In this document: positions 33,367-45,500 of the stretch, in pieces
How the letters are laid out: each line of letters begins with the position of its first letter
Position numbering within the stretch: position 1 is the first letter of the stretch
Assembly (NCBI GenBank): GCA_036504035.1
Contig: DASXVV010000011.1
Location: forward strand, 226,347-290,346
Source: Candidatus Deferrimicrobiaceae bacterium
Lineage (GTDB): Bacteria > Desulfobacterota > Deferrimicrobia > Deferrimicrobiales > Deferrimicrobiaceae
Direction: 5' to 3'
Length of the DNA stretch: 64,000 nt
Position numbers and translations under genes: made by a program
Notes under the pieces: model-generated
Database searches by the model: none
Told to the model about the DNA's origin: nothing
What the model saw: only the letters and a program-made list of their open reading frames with translations

Positions 33367-34869
33367 TCACCCGATCCGCTTGAAATCGATGAAGCCCCGT
33401 TCCACATCGGTATGCACCAGCCTCACGCGAACCCGGTGCCCGACGTCGACCCCCTCGAAGCCTCCGACCAATTTCCCCTCGATCGGAGGATGAAGAATGC
33501 GGACCCATGTCCCCTTGTCGGCGGCGCCGGTGACGAGGGCGTCGAACGTCTCCCCGATCCGGGATTCCACCAGCAAGGCGGCCGCGGATTTTTCGACCTG
33601 CCGCTCCACTTTCCGGGCCGCATCCTCCTCTTCGGTGCAGTGAGCCCCGAGCCCCTCCAGCTCCTCCCGGCCGTAGGGAACGGGCGTCCCCGACATCGCG
33701 GCTTTCAGCAGCCTCTGGGTCACCAGGTCCGGGTAACGGCGATTAGGCGCCGTCGAGTGGGTGTAGTCCCGGACCGCAAGCCCGAAGTGTCCTTCCGCTT
33801 GTTCCCCCGGGAACTCGACCGTGTACTCCCCGGCGCCCATCAGCTTGATGATCGAGAGCGAAAGATCGGGAAAGCGAAGTGGGTCCGATGCCTTCGCTTT
33901 CAGGAGGAACGCTTCCAGCGCCCGCGAATCCGGGTCTCCGGGAAGGGTGACGCCCGATTCGGCGGCCAGTTCCACGATCCGCTCCCAGCGCTTCGGCTTT
34001 CTGACGACTCGCCGGACCGAGGGAAGATTCCTGGACGCGAGATAGCGGGCCGTCACGCCGTTCGCCCCGATCATGAAATCCTCGATGATGTCCTTCGCCC
34101 GGTTCCGGCTTTCGACCGCGAGATCCACCAGGTCGTCGGCATCGAACACCGCGCGCGCCTTGATGGTTTCCAGGTTCAGGGCGCCGTGGGCTTGCCGGAC
34201 GCTTTTCATCTTTTGGGCCGTGCGGTCCTGCAGCATCAGGTTCCCGGCCAATCCGTCGACGGCCGCGATTCCTTCGGGCATCACCCCGGTTCCCTCGAGC
34301 CAGGCGGCCAGGCTGTCGTACGCGAGTTTCGCCTGGTTCCGGACGATCGCCGCCCGGATATCGGAGGAACGGAGGGAACCGTCCCCGGCGATCACCATCT
34401 CGACGACGATCGCGCGGCGGTCCTCGCCGGGATTGAGGGACGTCAGGTCGGTCGAGAGCTTCTCGGGGAGCATGGGGAAGATGCCGCCGGCGGTGTAGAC
34501 GGAGGTCGTGTTGTGCCGCGCATGGTCGTCGAGAGGCGCTCCCCGCTTCACGAGGGCGTCGACGTCGGCAATGGCGACGAGAAGCTTCGCTGCGTCCCCG
34601 GGAAGCGCCTCGGCGACGCTGAGCTGGTCCAGGTCGCGGGAGTCGTCATTGTCGATGGAGCACCAGGGAAGGGCTCTCAAGTCCTGCACGGTCGCATCGG
34701 CGGGGAGGGGGAAAGGGAGGATCCCGCCAAGCTCGGCCAGCACCTCGGGAGAGAAGTCGGGCAGCAGCCCGCGTTCGAGCATGGCCCGGCGGGCGATGCC
34801 CCGGAGGATCGAGCGGTGCGTATCCCCTGGCTTCATCGTCATGATGGGGGCCCCCTTTCGGATCGGCAT
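33367..34869 (-). CDS. RNase II/RNB-domain exoribonuclease-like protein
   Basis: The protein of about 500 residues contains an RNB catalytic domain. The acidic cluster SIDNDDSRDLDQLSVAEAL (about residues 70-90) supplies the Mg-binding Asp residues, and DYTHSTAPNRRYPDLVTQRLL is the classic RNB signature with the active-site Arg. N-terminal cold-shock domains are minimal or absent, and the C-terminus (GTWVRILHPPIEGKLVGG...) looks like a short S1-type fold. It is therefore shorter than RNase R or II. The start is ambiguous: ATG at 34869 or at 34842, both with purine-rich sequence upstream. It is sandwiched between a beta-propeller gene and mgtA on one strand. Confidence 0.86.
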   Translation of the reverse strand: MPIRKGAPIMTMKPGDTHRSILRGIARRAMLERGLLPDFSPEVLAELGGILPFPLPADATVQDLRALPWCSIDNDDSRDLDQLSVAEALPGDAAKLLVAIADVDALVKRGAPLDDHARHNTTSVYTAGGIFPMLPEKLSTDLTSLNPGEDRRAIVVEMVIAGDGSLRSSDIRAAIVRNQAKLAYDSLAAWLEGTGVMPEGIAAVDGLAGNLMLQDRTAQKMKSVRQAHGALNLETIKARAVFDADDLVDLAVESRNRAKDIIEDFMIGANGVTARYLASRNLPSVRRVVRKPKRWERIVELAAESGVTLPGDPDSRALEAFLLKAKASDPLRFPDLSLSIIKLMGAGEYTVEFPGEQAEGHFGLAVRDYTHSTAPNRRYPDLVTQRLLKAAMSGTPVPYGREELEGLGAHCTEEEDAARKVERQVEKSAAALLVESRIGETFDALVTGAADKGTWVRILHPPIEGKLVGGFEGVDVGHRVRVRLVHTDVERGFIDFKRIG

Positions 34870-34935
34870 GCGATCCCGCCCCTCAGTGTACTCCTCCCGT
34901 GCCCGCAACCAGGCCATCGAGGAGATCCCGGCGCC

Positions 34936-35964
34936 TTAAGGCTCCAGAACGAGAATCGCGAATGTCCCGGCCCGGACCGGGGGACGCGGGCGCGGGTTTT
35001 CCTTCGTGGGAGTCGGCGCGGGATCGTATTCGGCGACGGGCAGAAACACCTTGTGCGTTTTCGGATCGAGCGCCATGGTTCTGGCGCCGCGTTGCGTCGC
35101 GACCGTTTCTTCGACATGGAACGCATCGGGAGAATCCTCACGGGTCACGATCAGCGTTCCATCCCCATCGGAGCTGAACGCCAGCCCGGTTATCGGGTCG
35201 AACGCGTTGGCGTCGACGCCGGTTCCGATCGGCAGCGTCGTCATCAGCTTCCCGTTCCGTGAATCCATCACCGCCATCAGCTTGTTTCCGCAGCCGACGA
35301 ACAGCCGATGGTTCCGGATGTCGATCGCCATGCCGGTGGGATCCTCCCCGGGCGCGAGCGGCCATCGGGCATCGATCGCCTTCGCGCTTGAATCGATACG
35401 CGCCACGATGTTCTTGTCCTGGAGATTCACGAATAGGTGCCCCTCGCCGTCCGCCGCGGCGAATTCCGGCTTCCCGCCGAGCGGGAGCGTGCCGGTGACG
35501 ACGCCCTTGGCCGCGTCGAAAACGGTGGCATCGTCGCTGCCCCGGTTGAAGGTAAAGACCTGATGCGTGGACGGATCGTAGACGATAGCGTCCGGGTTTT
35601 TCCCGGTAGACACCTCGCCAAGCACGGCCAGCGTCTTCAAGTCGAAGATGGTGGCCGTTGCCGCGCGCCCGTTGCTCGTGAAGCCCCGCCCCAGGTCGGG
35701 CGCGAGGGCGATGCCGTGGACGCCGGCGGTGCCGGACACCCGCCCGGCGACCGCGCCGTGATCGATGTCGATCACCTCGACCTGCGTTGCGTGCGAGACG
35801 TATAGCCGACGCGACGATGCATCGGCCACCAGGTAATCCCACCCTCCCGTGCCCCCCACCGGAATCTTGCCGGTCACGTGATATCCCCCGGCCATAACGG
35901 GGGGAACGGCGATCAGAATTGCGGCAAGAACCGGCAGGCAGAGCCGGAATACATATCGCCGCAT
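34936..35964 (-). CDS. Exported YVTN-type beta-propeller protein
   Basis: The 342-residue protein has a Sec signal (RRYVFRLCLPVLAAILIAVPPVMAGG). Then follow seven or so beta-propeller blades with recurring phrases such as RRLYVSHATQVEVIDIDHG, NPDAIVYDPSTHQVFTFNRG and DPTGMAIDIRNHRLFVGCGN. These are the lactonase-like/YVTN fold, which is commonly periplasmic and of varied function, sometimes secretion- or metal-related. The C-terminal tail is Pro-rich (DPAPTPTKENPRPRPP). The ATG at 35964 overlaps the stop of the small His-rich gene; a GTG at 35967 is in frame. A truncated paralogue tail is found at 28282-28398. Confidence 0.85.
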   Translation of the reverse strand: MRRYVFRLCLPVLAAILIAVPPVMAGGYHVTGKIPVGGTGGWDYLVADASSRRLYVSHATQVEVIDIDHGAVAGRVSGTAGVHGIALAPDLGRGFTSNGRAATATIFDLKTLAVLGEVSTGKNPDAIVYDPSTHQVFTFNRGSDDATVFDAAKGVVTGTLPLGGKPEFAAADGEGHLFVNLQDKNIVARIDSSAKAIDARWPLAPGEDPTGMAIDIRNHRLFVGCGNKLMAVMDSRNGKLMTTLPIGTGVDANAFDPITGLAFSSDGDGTLIVTREDSPDAFHVEETVATQRGARTMALDPKTHKVFLPVAEYDPAPTPTKENPRPRPPVRAGTFAILVLEP

Positions 35965-36542
35965 CACGCCTTCGTGTCCACGCCCGAACCGCTCGCGATG
36001 GTCTGCGCCACCTGAAGAAGGTCTGTCGCCTGGCTGGCGTCAACCGCGGATGCCGCCGGGATATCCGATGTCGACGAATTCGTCTGGTCTGCAAATGCCT
36101 GCCGGACCGCTTGCGGGTCGAAACCGTTCTGCTGAAGGATCTGGTCGATCGCGTTCTTCGAGCCCCCCTTGCCGCCCCCGCCGTGCGCGTGGCCGTGGTG
36201 ATGCCCTCCGCCGGTGCCCGATCCTTGCTGGAACTGCGCGGGATCGATCCCGTTCTGCTTCAGCGTGTTCTGGACGGCTCCCTGGATGGCCGAAGCCACT
36301 TCCTGGGGGCTGCTCGTCTTGTCGAGCTTTCCGACCGCGTCCGACACCGCCGAGAGGATCTGCTGACGCAGGGCCCCGAGACCGCCGGCCTGGCTTCCTT
36401 GCGCTGCCGCAGCACCCGCAACGCCCGTCCGCGTGGCGTCGTTGTCGCCGTCGTCGCCTTTTCTGACGGCGCCTCCGGCCGCCTGGGACAGCCATTGGTA
36501 GATCGATTGCTGGTTTCCGTTGATACTCCCGATCGTGGACAT
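35964..36542 (-). CDS. Small His/Gly-rich protein with a repeated helical motif, unknown function
   Basis: The 192 residues are rich in Gln, Ala, Ser and Gly. Visible elements are an N-terminal INGNQQSIYQWLSQAAGG segment, a region with paired helices, a metal-binding-looking low-complexity stretch (GGGHHHGHAHGGGGKGGS, about residues 111-128) and a short duplicated motif: LKQNGIDPAQFQQ before it and LQQNGFDPQAVRQAF after it. No signal peptide or membrane helix is seen. Codon use looks like the neighbours. AAGGGGGG precedes the ATG. It lies 25 bases behind the cyclic glucan synthase gene and overlaps the beta-propeller gene. I do not recognise the family; the His cluster suggests metal binding, which is inference. 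Confidence 0.7.
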   Translation of the reverse strand: MSTIGSINGNQQSIYQWLSQAAGGAVRKGDDGDNDATRTGVAGAAAAQGSQAGGLGALRQQILSAVSDAVGKLDKTSSPQEVASAIQGAVQNTLKQNGIDPAQFQQGSGTGGGHHHGHAHGGGGKGGSKNAIDQILQQNGFDPQAVRQAFADQTNSSTSDIPAASAVDASQATDLLQVAQTIASGSGVDTKA

Positions 36543-36567
36543 GATTCCCCCTTCGGATTCCTGGTGT

Positions 36568-39500
36568 TCACTCGCTGTTGCCCTGCATAGGCAATGCGTC
36601 GGAGGAAAAGGTTACATCCCGGATCCGATGAGGATCGCGCGGCGTTACGCCAAGCCGGACGACGACGCGGTGGATCACGAGCCCCCGCTCCAGCGGAATC
36701 GTGTCGCCGGACAGGCGCCGGCCGTCGAGTTCGACCCAGCCGATTCCGCGCCCGATGCCGTCCGGATTCTCCACCTGGACCTCGTACACCGATTCACCGT
36801 GCCGATAGCGAAGGCTGAAGCCCGGCCAGGACGCGGGAATGACCGGATCGATCCGCATCTGTCCAGCCTGCACCTTCAGCCCCAGCACCTCTTCGACCCA
36901 GGCCCGGTACATCCAGGCCGCCGATCCGGTGTACCAGGACCATCCCCCCTGCCCGATCCGTCCGGGCAGGCGGTAGACATCGGCCGCGACCACGTACGGC
37001 TCGATCCCGTAGTGCCAGACTGCGGCCGCATCGCGGGCATGCTCGATCGGGTTGAGCATGCGCAGCACCCCGACCGCACGTTCCCCGTCCCCTTTTCGAG
37101 CCATGGCCATGGCCATCCAGAGGGCGGCGTGGGTATACTGCCCGCCGTTCTCGCGCACGCCGGGCGGATACCCCTGGATGTATCCGGGGGAGGGGTCCGA
37201 GCGGTCGAAGGGAGGCGTAAAGAGCAGCACCAGCCCTTCATCCTCGCGGACGAGCTGTCGCCAGGCCGACTCCAGCGCCTGGGTAGCGCGTGCCGGGTCG
37301 GCGGCGCCGGAAAGCCAGGCCCACGACTGCGGCAGCGAATCGATCCGCGCCTCCGCATTGGCCGCGGAGCCGAGCGGGGTTCCGTCGTCGAAGGTGCCCC
37401 GCAGATACCACTCCCCGTCCCACCCCGCCTGCTCGATCCTCCGGATCAGGGCAAGACGGTCCGCACGGTAGATTTCGGCCAGCTCCGGCTGCCGCACCAG
37501 GCCCGACAGCTCGGCCATCCCCTGCAACACGTCGCACAGGAACCAGCCCAGCCACACGCTCTCTCCTTTTCCCCCGGCACCCACCCGGTTCATCCCGTCG
37601 TTCCAGTCGCCCGTCCCCATCAGGGGCAGGCCGTGGGGGCCGGTTGTCAAGCCGCGGGCGACCGCGCGCCGGCAGTGGTCGAAGAGCGTCCCCCGCTCGC
37701 GGGAAGTATCCGGCGCCAGGAACTGCTCGTTCTGACCCTCCGCCAGGGCGGGGGCATCGAGAAAAGGCACCTCGGCCGCAAGGATGTCGATATCTCCGGT
37801 TGTCTTTACGTAAGCCGCGACGGCGTGGGGCAGCCAGAGGAGGTCGTCGGAAATTCGCGATCGGATCCCGGAGCCGCCCGGCGGATGCCACCAGTGCTGG
37901 ACATCCCCCTCCCTGAATTGCCGGCCGGCGGCCAGGAGAATCTGGTCGCGCGCCAGGCCGGATCGGGCATGGAGAAAGGCCAGGGCGTCCTGCAGCTGGT
38001 CGCGATAGCCGAACGCGCCGCCGGATTGATAGAACGCGGAGCGCCCCCAGATGCGGCAGCTCAACGCCTGGTACAGGAGCCAGCGATTGACCAGGAGGTC
38101 GGCGGACGGTTCGGGCGTATGCACTTCGACCGTGCCGAGCAGGGCGTTCCACCAGTCCCGGGTCCGATCGAACGCGCTCTCGAAAGCCATCTCCTCGCGA
38201 CAGCCTTCCAACAGCTCCCGGGCCTCCGTAGCGGACCCCGCCTGGCCCAGCACACAGTGGATGTCCCGCTGCTCGCCCGGAGCCAATTCGATGGTGACGC
38301 GGAGCACGGCGCACGGGTCCAGCCCCGCCCCGGTCCGTTGCGACAGGCGGGTCTGTTCCATGCCCGCCGGGTCGGTCATCGAACGGTTGCGGCCGATGAA
38401 GGCGGTGCGGTCGCCGCCGTACGATTCGGCCCGGGGGGTGATCGCCGCGAAGGCCACCCGCTCGCCGTAGTCGGGGTTGTACCGGTTTCGTGCGAACAGC
38501 CCGCAGGATTCCTCGTCCCATTGGGTCGCGACATGCATCTGCGTGCTCTCGCGGTTCTCGCCGAGCGTCATGTCCGTGTAATAGGTGACCGAGAGGCTGC
38601 GCCTTCTGGAAGAAGCGTTCTTGAGCCGCAGCCGCTGAAGCTTGACGGGCTTTCCCCCTTCGTCGTCCACGGGGACGAAAACGGTCAGCTCCTGCTCGAT
38701 CCCGTGGCTGTTGTGCTCGAAGACGGTGTAGCCGGCCCCGTGCCGGGCGCGATATGCGCTTTCCTCACGGATCGGCGCCGCGGTCGGCGACCAGAAGCTG
38801 CCGCTCTCCTCGTCGCGGATGTAGAGCGCCTCCGACGCCGGGTCCAGCACCGGGTCGTTCGACCAGGAAGACAGGCGATTGCGCTGGCTGTTGCCGTACC
38901 AGGTGAAGCCGGATCCCGTTTCGCTGACCAGCGTGCCGAAGGTCGGGTTGGCGATGACATTGACCCAGGGCGCCGGCGTGTGGGTGCCCGGGCCGAGGTA
39001 GATCGCGTATTCGCGACCGTCCCGCGTGAAGCCGCCGAGGCTGTTGAAGTAGTCCAGCTCCATGAAGGGAAGCGGGGCCGAGGGCTCCCGGGAAGGACGT
39101 CTCCGGACCAACGTCTCGGGTCGCTCGGGCGCTTCCGCCAGCCCTCCCAGCTGCTGGGGCAGCGTGCCGCGCGCCGCCACCAGCACGACGCCGGCCGCGG
39201 CCTTGAGGAGCTTCAGGTCATCCTCCGGGATCTGCGCCACCTGCATCAGGAAGATCGCCCCAGCCCGGTCGGTCGCCCCGGAAAGGGCATGGAGCCGGAT
39301 CAGCTGCTCCAGCCGTTCCTGGAGCGGCCGTTCGTAGGACCCGGCCTCCTCGTTCAGGATGACCAGGTCGGTCGAGAAACCGTGCATCCGCCAATAGGTG
39401 TGCGCCTGCAGCACCTGGCGGACAAGCCCGATATCCCGGACCTCGCCAATGGTGACCAGAGCAATCGGCAGGTCGCCCGAGATCGCGTAGGGCCACAGCC

Positions 39501-42500
39501 CGGCCTGCCCCTTCCGGTTTTCTTCAAGCCGTTCGGGGGGTGCGCGCAGGAGGTGCCCCGGAAACAGAAGGTGGCTCGCCAGCTGCTGGAAACGGCGCGC
39601 CTCGTCGGGCTGGATGTGCAGCATCTGCATCTGTTGCTGGGCCGAGCGCCAGGCGAAATCCAGGGCGCGCTCGGTCGCATGGGGGTCGCTGTACTTGTTC
39701 ATCATCGGCACGACCGCCTCGCGGGTCGCCCCGGCCGCAAGCACCAGGGAAAGCCGGGCGCGCCGGCCGGGCTCCAGCGTGATGCTCCGCCGAAGGCCGA
39801 GCATCGGATCGAGGACGAACCCCTGGCTGTTGCCGAGATCCTGCACGGCGCCCATGGGATCCGCCGGCGTCCGGCCGCGGCCGATGAACCGCCCCCGGTC
39901 GGTCTCGAACTGCCAGCCGCTATCCGGTGGAAGATCGACGCCGTCCTGATGGAGCGTCAGGCAGTGCGCCACGAACAGCGGCGGCTCGCCTTCGCTGCGC
40001 GCCCTCCGAAAGGCCAGGAGCGCCTGCTGCTCCGGGAGCGCCTCGGTCCGGATGAACAGCTTGTTGAAGGCCGGGTGCTGCCGGTCCGCGTTGTGCGGCG
40101 CCATCGACAGCTCGACGTAGCTGGTCAGGTTGAGGCGGCGCACCTGGGTGGAGCGGTTGACCAGGGTGATCCGGCGGACTTCCACATCGTCTTCCGGCGA
40201 AACGATGATCTCGGTCTCGGTGTGGATCCCGTGGTCTTCCCTGCGAAAGACGGCCCGGTCGGGCGCAAATTCGACGGAATACCCGTCGGCCTTCCCGCCG
40301 ACCGGGTGATAGCCGGCGGACCAGACGCGATCCGTATCGGCCTCGTGGATGTAGCAGAAGATTCCCCCCGCGTCGCAGGTCGGATCCGATCGCCAGCGGG
40401 TCAATTCCATGTTCCCCCACCGGCTGTATCCGCCGCCGCTGTTGGTGATCATCAACCCGTAACGTCCGTTGCTGAGCAGCAGGCTCCTGGGCGTAGCGGT
40501 ATGAGGCGTATCGAAGGTGGTCCCGGCCGGCGCGACCGGCTCTCCGCCCGGAAGCAGCGGCTCGCCCGTCCGCGTCGAGATCAGGTGCAGCGGCGGGAGC
40601 GTCGGGATCCGTTCCTGAAGGAGCGCCTCGAACGCACGCACCCGCGGGTCGGCATGAAAACGGCGCGGGAACGGATTGCCGTGCAGGAAGTTCGTCAGCG
40701 ACAGGAACGCCATCCCCTGGTGATGGGCCATGTACGCCTCGACCACCACCCCGCGCCGGCCCTCGCGCTGCGTTTGCCGGCTGAAATCCATCGCCTCGAA
40801 ATAGCCGTAATCGCCGAGCAGCCCCAGCCCGCCCAGCCGCCTCAGGTTCTCCACGGACTCGGCCGGCGCCAGGTTCAGCGCCAGCAGGGTGGCATAGGGC
40901 GCCACGACCAGCTGTTCCTCGAGGCCGCGCTTCAAGCCGAGCGCCGGCACGCCGAAGGCCTTGTACTGGTAGGTCTTGGCCAGGTCGAGATCGGCATAGG
41001 CAGACTCGGAAATCCCCCACGGCACGCGCCGCTGCCGGCCGTAGGCGATCTGGACCTTCACCGCTTCGCGTGCCGCCTTGTCCAGGAGCGAGTGGCCGTA
41101 GGAGCGCTGGAACAGGAGCGGCATCAGGTATTCGAACATCGTCCCGGTCCAGCTGAGCAGAACACGCCGCTTTCCGATGCCTCCGTAGGGACGCCCCAGC
41201 GAGAACCAGTGCTCCATGGGAACGTCGCCCCGGGCGATCGCGACGAAGCTGCCGAGCCGCGCCTCGCTCGCCAGCAGGTCGTAGCTGGAAACGTCCAGCC
41301 GGGCCTCGGAGACGTTGTAGCCGATGGCAAACAGCTTGCGCTTTGGATCGTAGAGGAACCGCATGTCCATTCCGGCCGAAAGCAAGGCGATGTCGCGGGT
41401 CAGACGTTCGAGCTTGCCCAGCGTTTCCCCGGCCAGCCACTGCGACGTGGCGAAGGCGTCGATCACCCGGTCGATCCACGGGCGGATCGATGCGCAATCC
41501 TCGGGAGATGCGGCGCGCATCGCGCGAAGCATTGTGATCGCGCCGACCCGATCTTGCGCCAGGTCGAAGAGGGAGGGCGCCTGCGAAAGATCCCGTTGGA
41601 TGGCGGCGAGCGCGTCCGGCCCCAGCGGGGCCAGCGCATCTGCGCTTTTTTCCGCGAGGATTTCCATCCAGCCCAGGTAGCTGTCGCTGTTCCGGCGCCA
41701 GGCGGAAAGCTGCCGGTCCAGCTCGGCGGCCCAGCGCGCATCGCCCGCGGCTGCAACGGCGGCCCCCAGCTCGACCTGCATCCGCCGTTGCAGCCCGAGG
41801 AGCGCGGCGATTCCGGCAGGCGGCGCATTCAGCTCCGTGAAAGGCGGCGCGTCCACCCGGCCCGGGCTCAGGATATCCAGGGTATCGGCAAGGCCGGCAA
41901 AGGCATTCCCGGCGAGGAGCGGGGCATGCGCCAGCTCGGCAAGCCCCTGCTCCAGCGCCCACAAGGCGCCCAGCAGGTTCCCGCTGTCGACGGTAGAGAC
42001 GTAGCGCGGCTCGAGCGGCGCCAGGCTCCGGATGTCGTACCAGTTCAGGAGATGGCCTTCGTGTCGCTCAAGGCGAACGATGGTCTCCATCGTGAGGGTC
42101 AGCGTCTCGACCACCTGGTCGAGCGTCAGGTAGCCGGAATCGTGGGCTCCCAGGACGCTGCTCATCCAAAGCCCGATATTGGTCGGACTGGTGCGCATGG
42201 CCAGCCGGCTCTGGTGGGAGACCTGATAGTTGTCGGGCGGCAGCCAGGAGGAATCGACGTCGACAAACGCCGAGAAATAGCGCCAAGTCCGCCTTGCGAC
42301 CTGCCGAAGGAAGCGAAGATCCCTCTCCGGCAGCCCGAGCGTGAGGCCCGGCTCGCCCTTGCTGGGCCGGTTCAGGAGCCGGCCCAGCAAGGGGGAGATA
42401 AACCACAGAAGCAGCCAGGGGGCGGCCTGCGGAAGGCTGGCCGGCATGAAGTGCAGGATGGCCAACGCCACGAGGACGCTGAAGAAACTTCCCGGCGCAA

Positions 42501-45500
42501 GCGCCGCGACGAAGACCGGCTGCCTGCGGGATGCGCTCAGATGGCTTGCCTGGGCCGCCCACTCCAGCAGGTGGCGCCGGGAGACGTGCCGCCGGTAGAC
42601 GACCCGGGCGATCGCATCCAGCGCCACCGAGGCCTGGTGGGGCAGCAGGGCGGCGTCGGCCGTCGCCCGCAGCAGATCGTGCCCAAGCTTCGACAAAGAA
42701 AAGTAGGCCAGCCCCTTGCGGGTGGTCGCCATGGTGAAGGGCTGCGACAGCGGGTGGAAGAGAAGCTGGACACCGACCACCATCGAGGCGATTCCGCCGG
42801 TCTTCGGCGAGACGAGCCATGAGGTCGCGAGCAGCGCGAGGCTCGCGGCGGGCAGGACGCTGCGCCGAAGATTGTCGATGATCTTCCAGCGGTCGAGCAT
42901 GGAGAGCGGGTTTCGCACGCGGCCGCCGGAAGCATCCGGAACCCGGGGAAAGATCCACCCGGCGATCTGCCAGTCGCCGCGAATCCAGCGATGGGCCCGG
43001 CTGCTGTAGCTTTGGTAGCCCTGCGGAAATTCGTCGAAGAGCTCGATATCGCTGGCCAGCCCGACCCGGACATGCGCCCCCTCGATCAGGTCGTGGCTCA
43101 GAATTCTTCCCTCGGGGAATCGCTCCGACAGCACGCGGCTGAAGGCGCGGACGTCGTAGATTCCCTTTCCGTGGTAGGAGCCCTCGCCGCTCAGATCCTG
43201 ATAGACATCCGAGATCGCCTGGGTATAGGGATCGATCCCGACCGCGTCGCTGAACAGCCGGCTGAAGGTCGAGGCGCTCGTGCTCGGCAGCGTCGGGCTC
43301 ACCCGCGGCTGGATGATGGTGTAGGAGCCGGCCTCGATGCTTCCGTCCGCGCCGAAGCGGGGCTGGTTCAAGGGGTGCGCCAGCGTCTCGATCATCCTGC
43401 GGGCCGCGCCGTGCGGCAGCTGGGTGTCGCTGTCCAGGGTGATGACGAAACGAACGTCCGCCAGGCGATCCGCCTCGCCCACGTAGACCATGCGCGGGGA
43501 GGATACCGGACGCGTGCCGTCGATCAGCCGGTTCAGTTCCTCGAGCTTCCCGCGTTTGCGCTCCCATCCGATGTATTTCTGCTCGGATTCGCTCCAGCGG
43601 CGTTCCCGGTGGAAGAGGAAGAAGCGCTCGCCGCCATGGCGTCGATTGAGCTCCGACAGGCTCGCGACCGCGGTCTCGAGCAGTCGGCTGTCGTCGTCGC
43701 GCGAGGGCGTCGCGGAATCGGTGTAGTCGGTGAACAGGCTGAAGAGCAGGTTCGCTTCCTTGTTCGCCAGGAAACGGATTTCCAGCTTCTCCACCTCGGC
43801 GCGCACCGTCTCCGGGTTCGAGAGCATCATCGGCACGACCACCAGCGTGCGAAACGCATCCGGAATCCCCGATTCCTCGAAATCCATCTTCGGCAAGGTC
43901 AGGGGCGGCAGGAGTCGCGTGATCAGATAGTTGACCACCTCGATCGCCAGCTGGCTGACCGGAATCAGCAAGAGCAGCAGCACGAGGCATGGAAGGCCTT
44001 CCGACCAGGCCCGGATCAGGGAAACGAACAGCGCCGAGAAACCGGCGATGCCGAGGGAATAGACGGCGCCGGGGTGTCGACGAATCCAGCCGAATGCCCG
44101 GGGACGAAGCGATTCGCGGCCGCCGAGCTGTCGGACCAGCTCGGCGCGTCCTTCCCCGATCAGCCAGCTGCCGACGTGGATGCGCCGTTCGTCGGTCGCC
44201 GATTCCTGCTTTGCCTTCGCCGCCTGGGCGACCGCGGCCTCGGCGACCCGCTCCTCGGCCATGCCGGTAGCCCGGGCAAGCGCTTCGACCGCGCGCCGGC
44301 ACTGGTCCCGCGTCGCGAAATCCATCCCGGCGTAGACGCCGGACGGATCGCCGCGGAGCACGTGCTCCACCCGACAGAGCTGCTCGAAGATCTTCCGCCA
44401 ATCCATCAGAGCGAGCCGGCGCAGGCTTGTGAACGCATTCCCGCAGGACAGCTGCTCGCTGGTCTGCCGGTTCTGCTCGCGCAGCGTCAGGTCGTGCAGG
44501 GGGGTCTTGAGAGTGCGCTCCAGCCAGCTCCGGACCGGCGCCAGCACAGCCGCCTCGTCGTAGAGCAGGCCGACCAGCTGCGACCCGAAATAGGGGCTGG
44601 GAGACGGTTCCGCGTTCGCAAGTTCCGCAAGGATCACGAAGAGCCGGTTGGAATCGCGGCGGTTGGCGGCGATCAGGCGGTTCGCCCAGAAGTCGGCGAG
44701 CTGTCGTTCGTGCAGGTCCGAAAGCGCGGTGACCGCCAGGCTCTCGATGCTTTCGACCAGCGCGATGCGCAGCATCTGGGGAATCGCCCAGAGCTCGCCG
44801 ATCGTCAAGTGCCGGACGTCCTGGAAAGCGCCGATGAACGCCAGGATATTCTCCCGGTCCAGCCGCATCTCCGTGTGGGAAACGATATTTTTGGCCAGCC
44901 CGTAGATGCACGGAAGCCCCCGGTGGGGATCGGAAGCCAGCGTGGGCAGCTGCCGGTAAAAACGCAGGGGGAGGTTCAGCAGGACATCGCGGGCGGTCCC
45001 CTCCAGGATGTACTCGTTGTCGAGGATCCAGTCGGCGGCCGGCGTGGCTTTCTGTTCCAGACGACTCGCCGCGGCGAGATCCGCACAGATCCGGCGGACC
45101 CTTTGACGGGAAAGCTTCATGCGCCGGAGAAGCTCGGCCGTATGCGGCGGTTTCGGATCCACCTGCTGCTCCCGGGCATGGCGCCGGGAATGATCAAGAA
45201 CCTGCGCCGGGGATAGCCTGCCCCCGGAAGAACGGGGTTCCGTCCGCCGCTCGAGCACGGGGTGCAGGATGAACAGCGTCGGAGGGATGTCGCCTTTTTC
45301 CCGCAGCAATGCCACCGGTCGCTGCAACGATTCGACGGGCGCCTCGAGAATCAGTGCGGTTTCCCCCGACACGAGACGACGCGCTTGATCCCGCAAGACT
45401 TCCGGCGACACCCGGTACCACGAACGATTGATCCGGACCTCGCCGTCCGTCCCCATGTGGATCAGGGCGGCGCGTCGATAGCCCCGGCCCGCGAGTTCCC

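Noticed and set aside
32227..35262. 1011-codon open frame on the + strand
   Set aside because: It runs antisense through mgtA, the RNB gene and the propeller gene, all of which have clear domains.
36520..42822. 2100-codon open frame on the + strand
   Set aside because: It is antisense to the glucan synthase gene, with Pro/Arg/Gly/Asp-rich unstructured translation and no family motifs. GC-rich codon positions keep the opposite frame open.
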